Shown here piece by piece: positions 63,837 through 64,000 of a stretch of 64,000 nt of DNA. How positions within the stretch are numbered: the first letter of the stretch is position 1; the number at the start of each line of letters is the position of its first letter. The notes below the pieces were generated by a model. The model was not told the origin of the DNA, made no database searches, and worked only from the letters and a program-made list of their open reading frames with translations. Position numbers and translations under genes: made by a program. Source of the DNA: Sphingobacteriaceae bacterium (lineage in GTDB: Bacteria > Bacteroidota > Bacteroidia > B-17B0 > Aurantibacillaceae); the NCBI GenBank assembly GCA_016709575.1, contig JADJMM010000002.1, positions 62,001-126,000 on the forward strand, in the 5' to 3' direction.

Positions 63837-64000
63837 TTATTTCTTACATCCCGAATCGAAGAATTCCTTCTTAATAACAGGGTTATCCATTACCTGGAAA
63901 CTCATAAATGGTTCGCCGAATAATTTGCAGTAGCGGTCGTTGTTGCGTTTGTGTGCAATACTTAAGGCTCTTGCAAAATTCCTTGAATAAAATTTCTCCG
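63837..64000 (-). CDS. partial CDS, C-terminal end, not recognised
   Basis: An open frame entering from the right edge on the minus strand. The visible 54 residues are charged and soluble (FARALSIAHKRNNDRYCKLF, then GEPFMSFQVMDNPVIKKEFF) and end SGCKK. A terminator follows 16 nt after the stop codon, which supports a real gene. I cannot assign a family from this much. Confidence 0.6.
   Translation of the reverse strand, partial: EKFYSRNFARALSIAHKRNNDRYCKLFGEPFMSFQVMDNPVIKKEFFDSGCKK

Noticed and set aside
1..64000. tRNA, rRNA, CRISPR, transposase or prophage genes
   Set aside because: I looked for these and found no cloverleaf-like segment, repeat array or recognisable mobility protein.

Overview
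The window is A+T-rich chromosomal DNA from a member of the Bacteroidota. Evidence: type IX secretion C-terminal sorting domains on two secreted proteins, fused CcoNO, a clade II-type NosZ with a lipoprotein signal, and many promoters with the Bacteroidota -7 box TAnnTTTG. It encodes a facultative respirer with the denitrification steps from nitrite to N2. I see no nitrate reductase in the window.

Layout. (1) 1-9.1 kb, minus strand: cbb3 oxidase operon in the order ccoI - HMA protein - ccoS - ccoNO - ccoQ - ccoP - ccoG - ccoH - SafE-type membrane protein. (2) 9.2-14.9 kb: a 1321-residue T9SS-secreted BNR/PKD protein and a broken GT39-type membrane glycosyltransferase. (3) 15.4-17.3 kb: a Crp/Fnr regulator and a His-rich membrane protein. 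(4) 17.3-20.7 kb: a probable copper-uptake operon (Cys-rich small protein, Met-rich lipoprotein, TonB receptor). (5) 20.8-26.3 kb: broken nrdDG, an Rrf2 regulator, and housekeeping-type genes. (6) 26.3-32.5 kb: an unusual operon with an uncharacterised 601-aa protein, tyrosine phenol-lyase, a NorC-like cytochrome, a NorB-like protein with altered active-site ligands, and proline dehydrogenase. (7) 32.6-37.6 kb: nitrosative-stress genes (fasciclin lipoprotein, thioredoxin-like, RIC/YtfE, DUF1858/DUF2249, an NnrS/oxidase-like membrane protein, a SufT-type protein). (8) 37.7-43.6 kb: porin-nirK-nirV-SCO operon, with a divergent tryptophanase. (9) 43.6-49.7 kb: norCBQD, carbonic anhydrase, norEF. 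(10) 49.8-56.5 kb: cytochrome c-nosZLDFY-globin. (11) 56.8-64 kb: mnmE, gltA, eno, a lipoprotein, and a damaged T9SS gene.

Two regulatory signals tie the islands together. A Crp/Fnr-type palindrome, TGATNNNNATCA or close to it, occurs upstream of the regulator gene itself, the copper-uptake operon, fasciclin, thioredoxin-like, RIC, nor, nos and (variant form) the cbb3 operon. In most of these a TAnnTTTG-like box begins exactly 23 nt beyond the palindrome, the geometry expected of a class II activator. A second palindrome, TCGGA-N8-TCCGA, lies 15-18 nt upstream of a perfect -7 box at four promoters: the Rrf2 gene, the porin-nirK operon, norCB and the unusual 601-aa/TPL/NorCB-like operon. I infer that it is the operator of the Rrf2 (NsrR-like) regulator, which places the unusual operon in the NO/nitrite regulon.

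Single-base frame breaks, mostly in short homopolymers, interrupt ccoG, ccoI, the GT39 gene, nrdD, nrdG, a small membrane protein, the MORN/DUF6624-like lipoprotein and the last T9SS gene, and probably the 3' end of eno. Sequence error is the simplest explanation for most of them; nrdDG (about five breaks) and the T9SS gene near 63.5 kb could be truly decayed.
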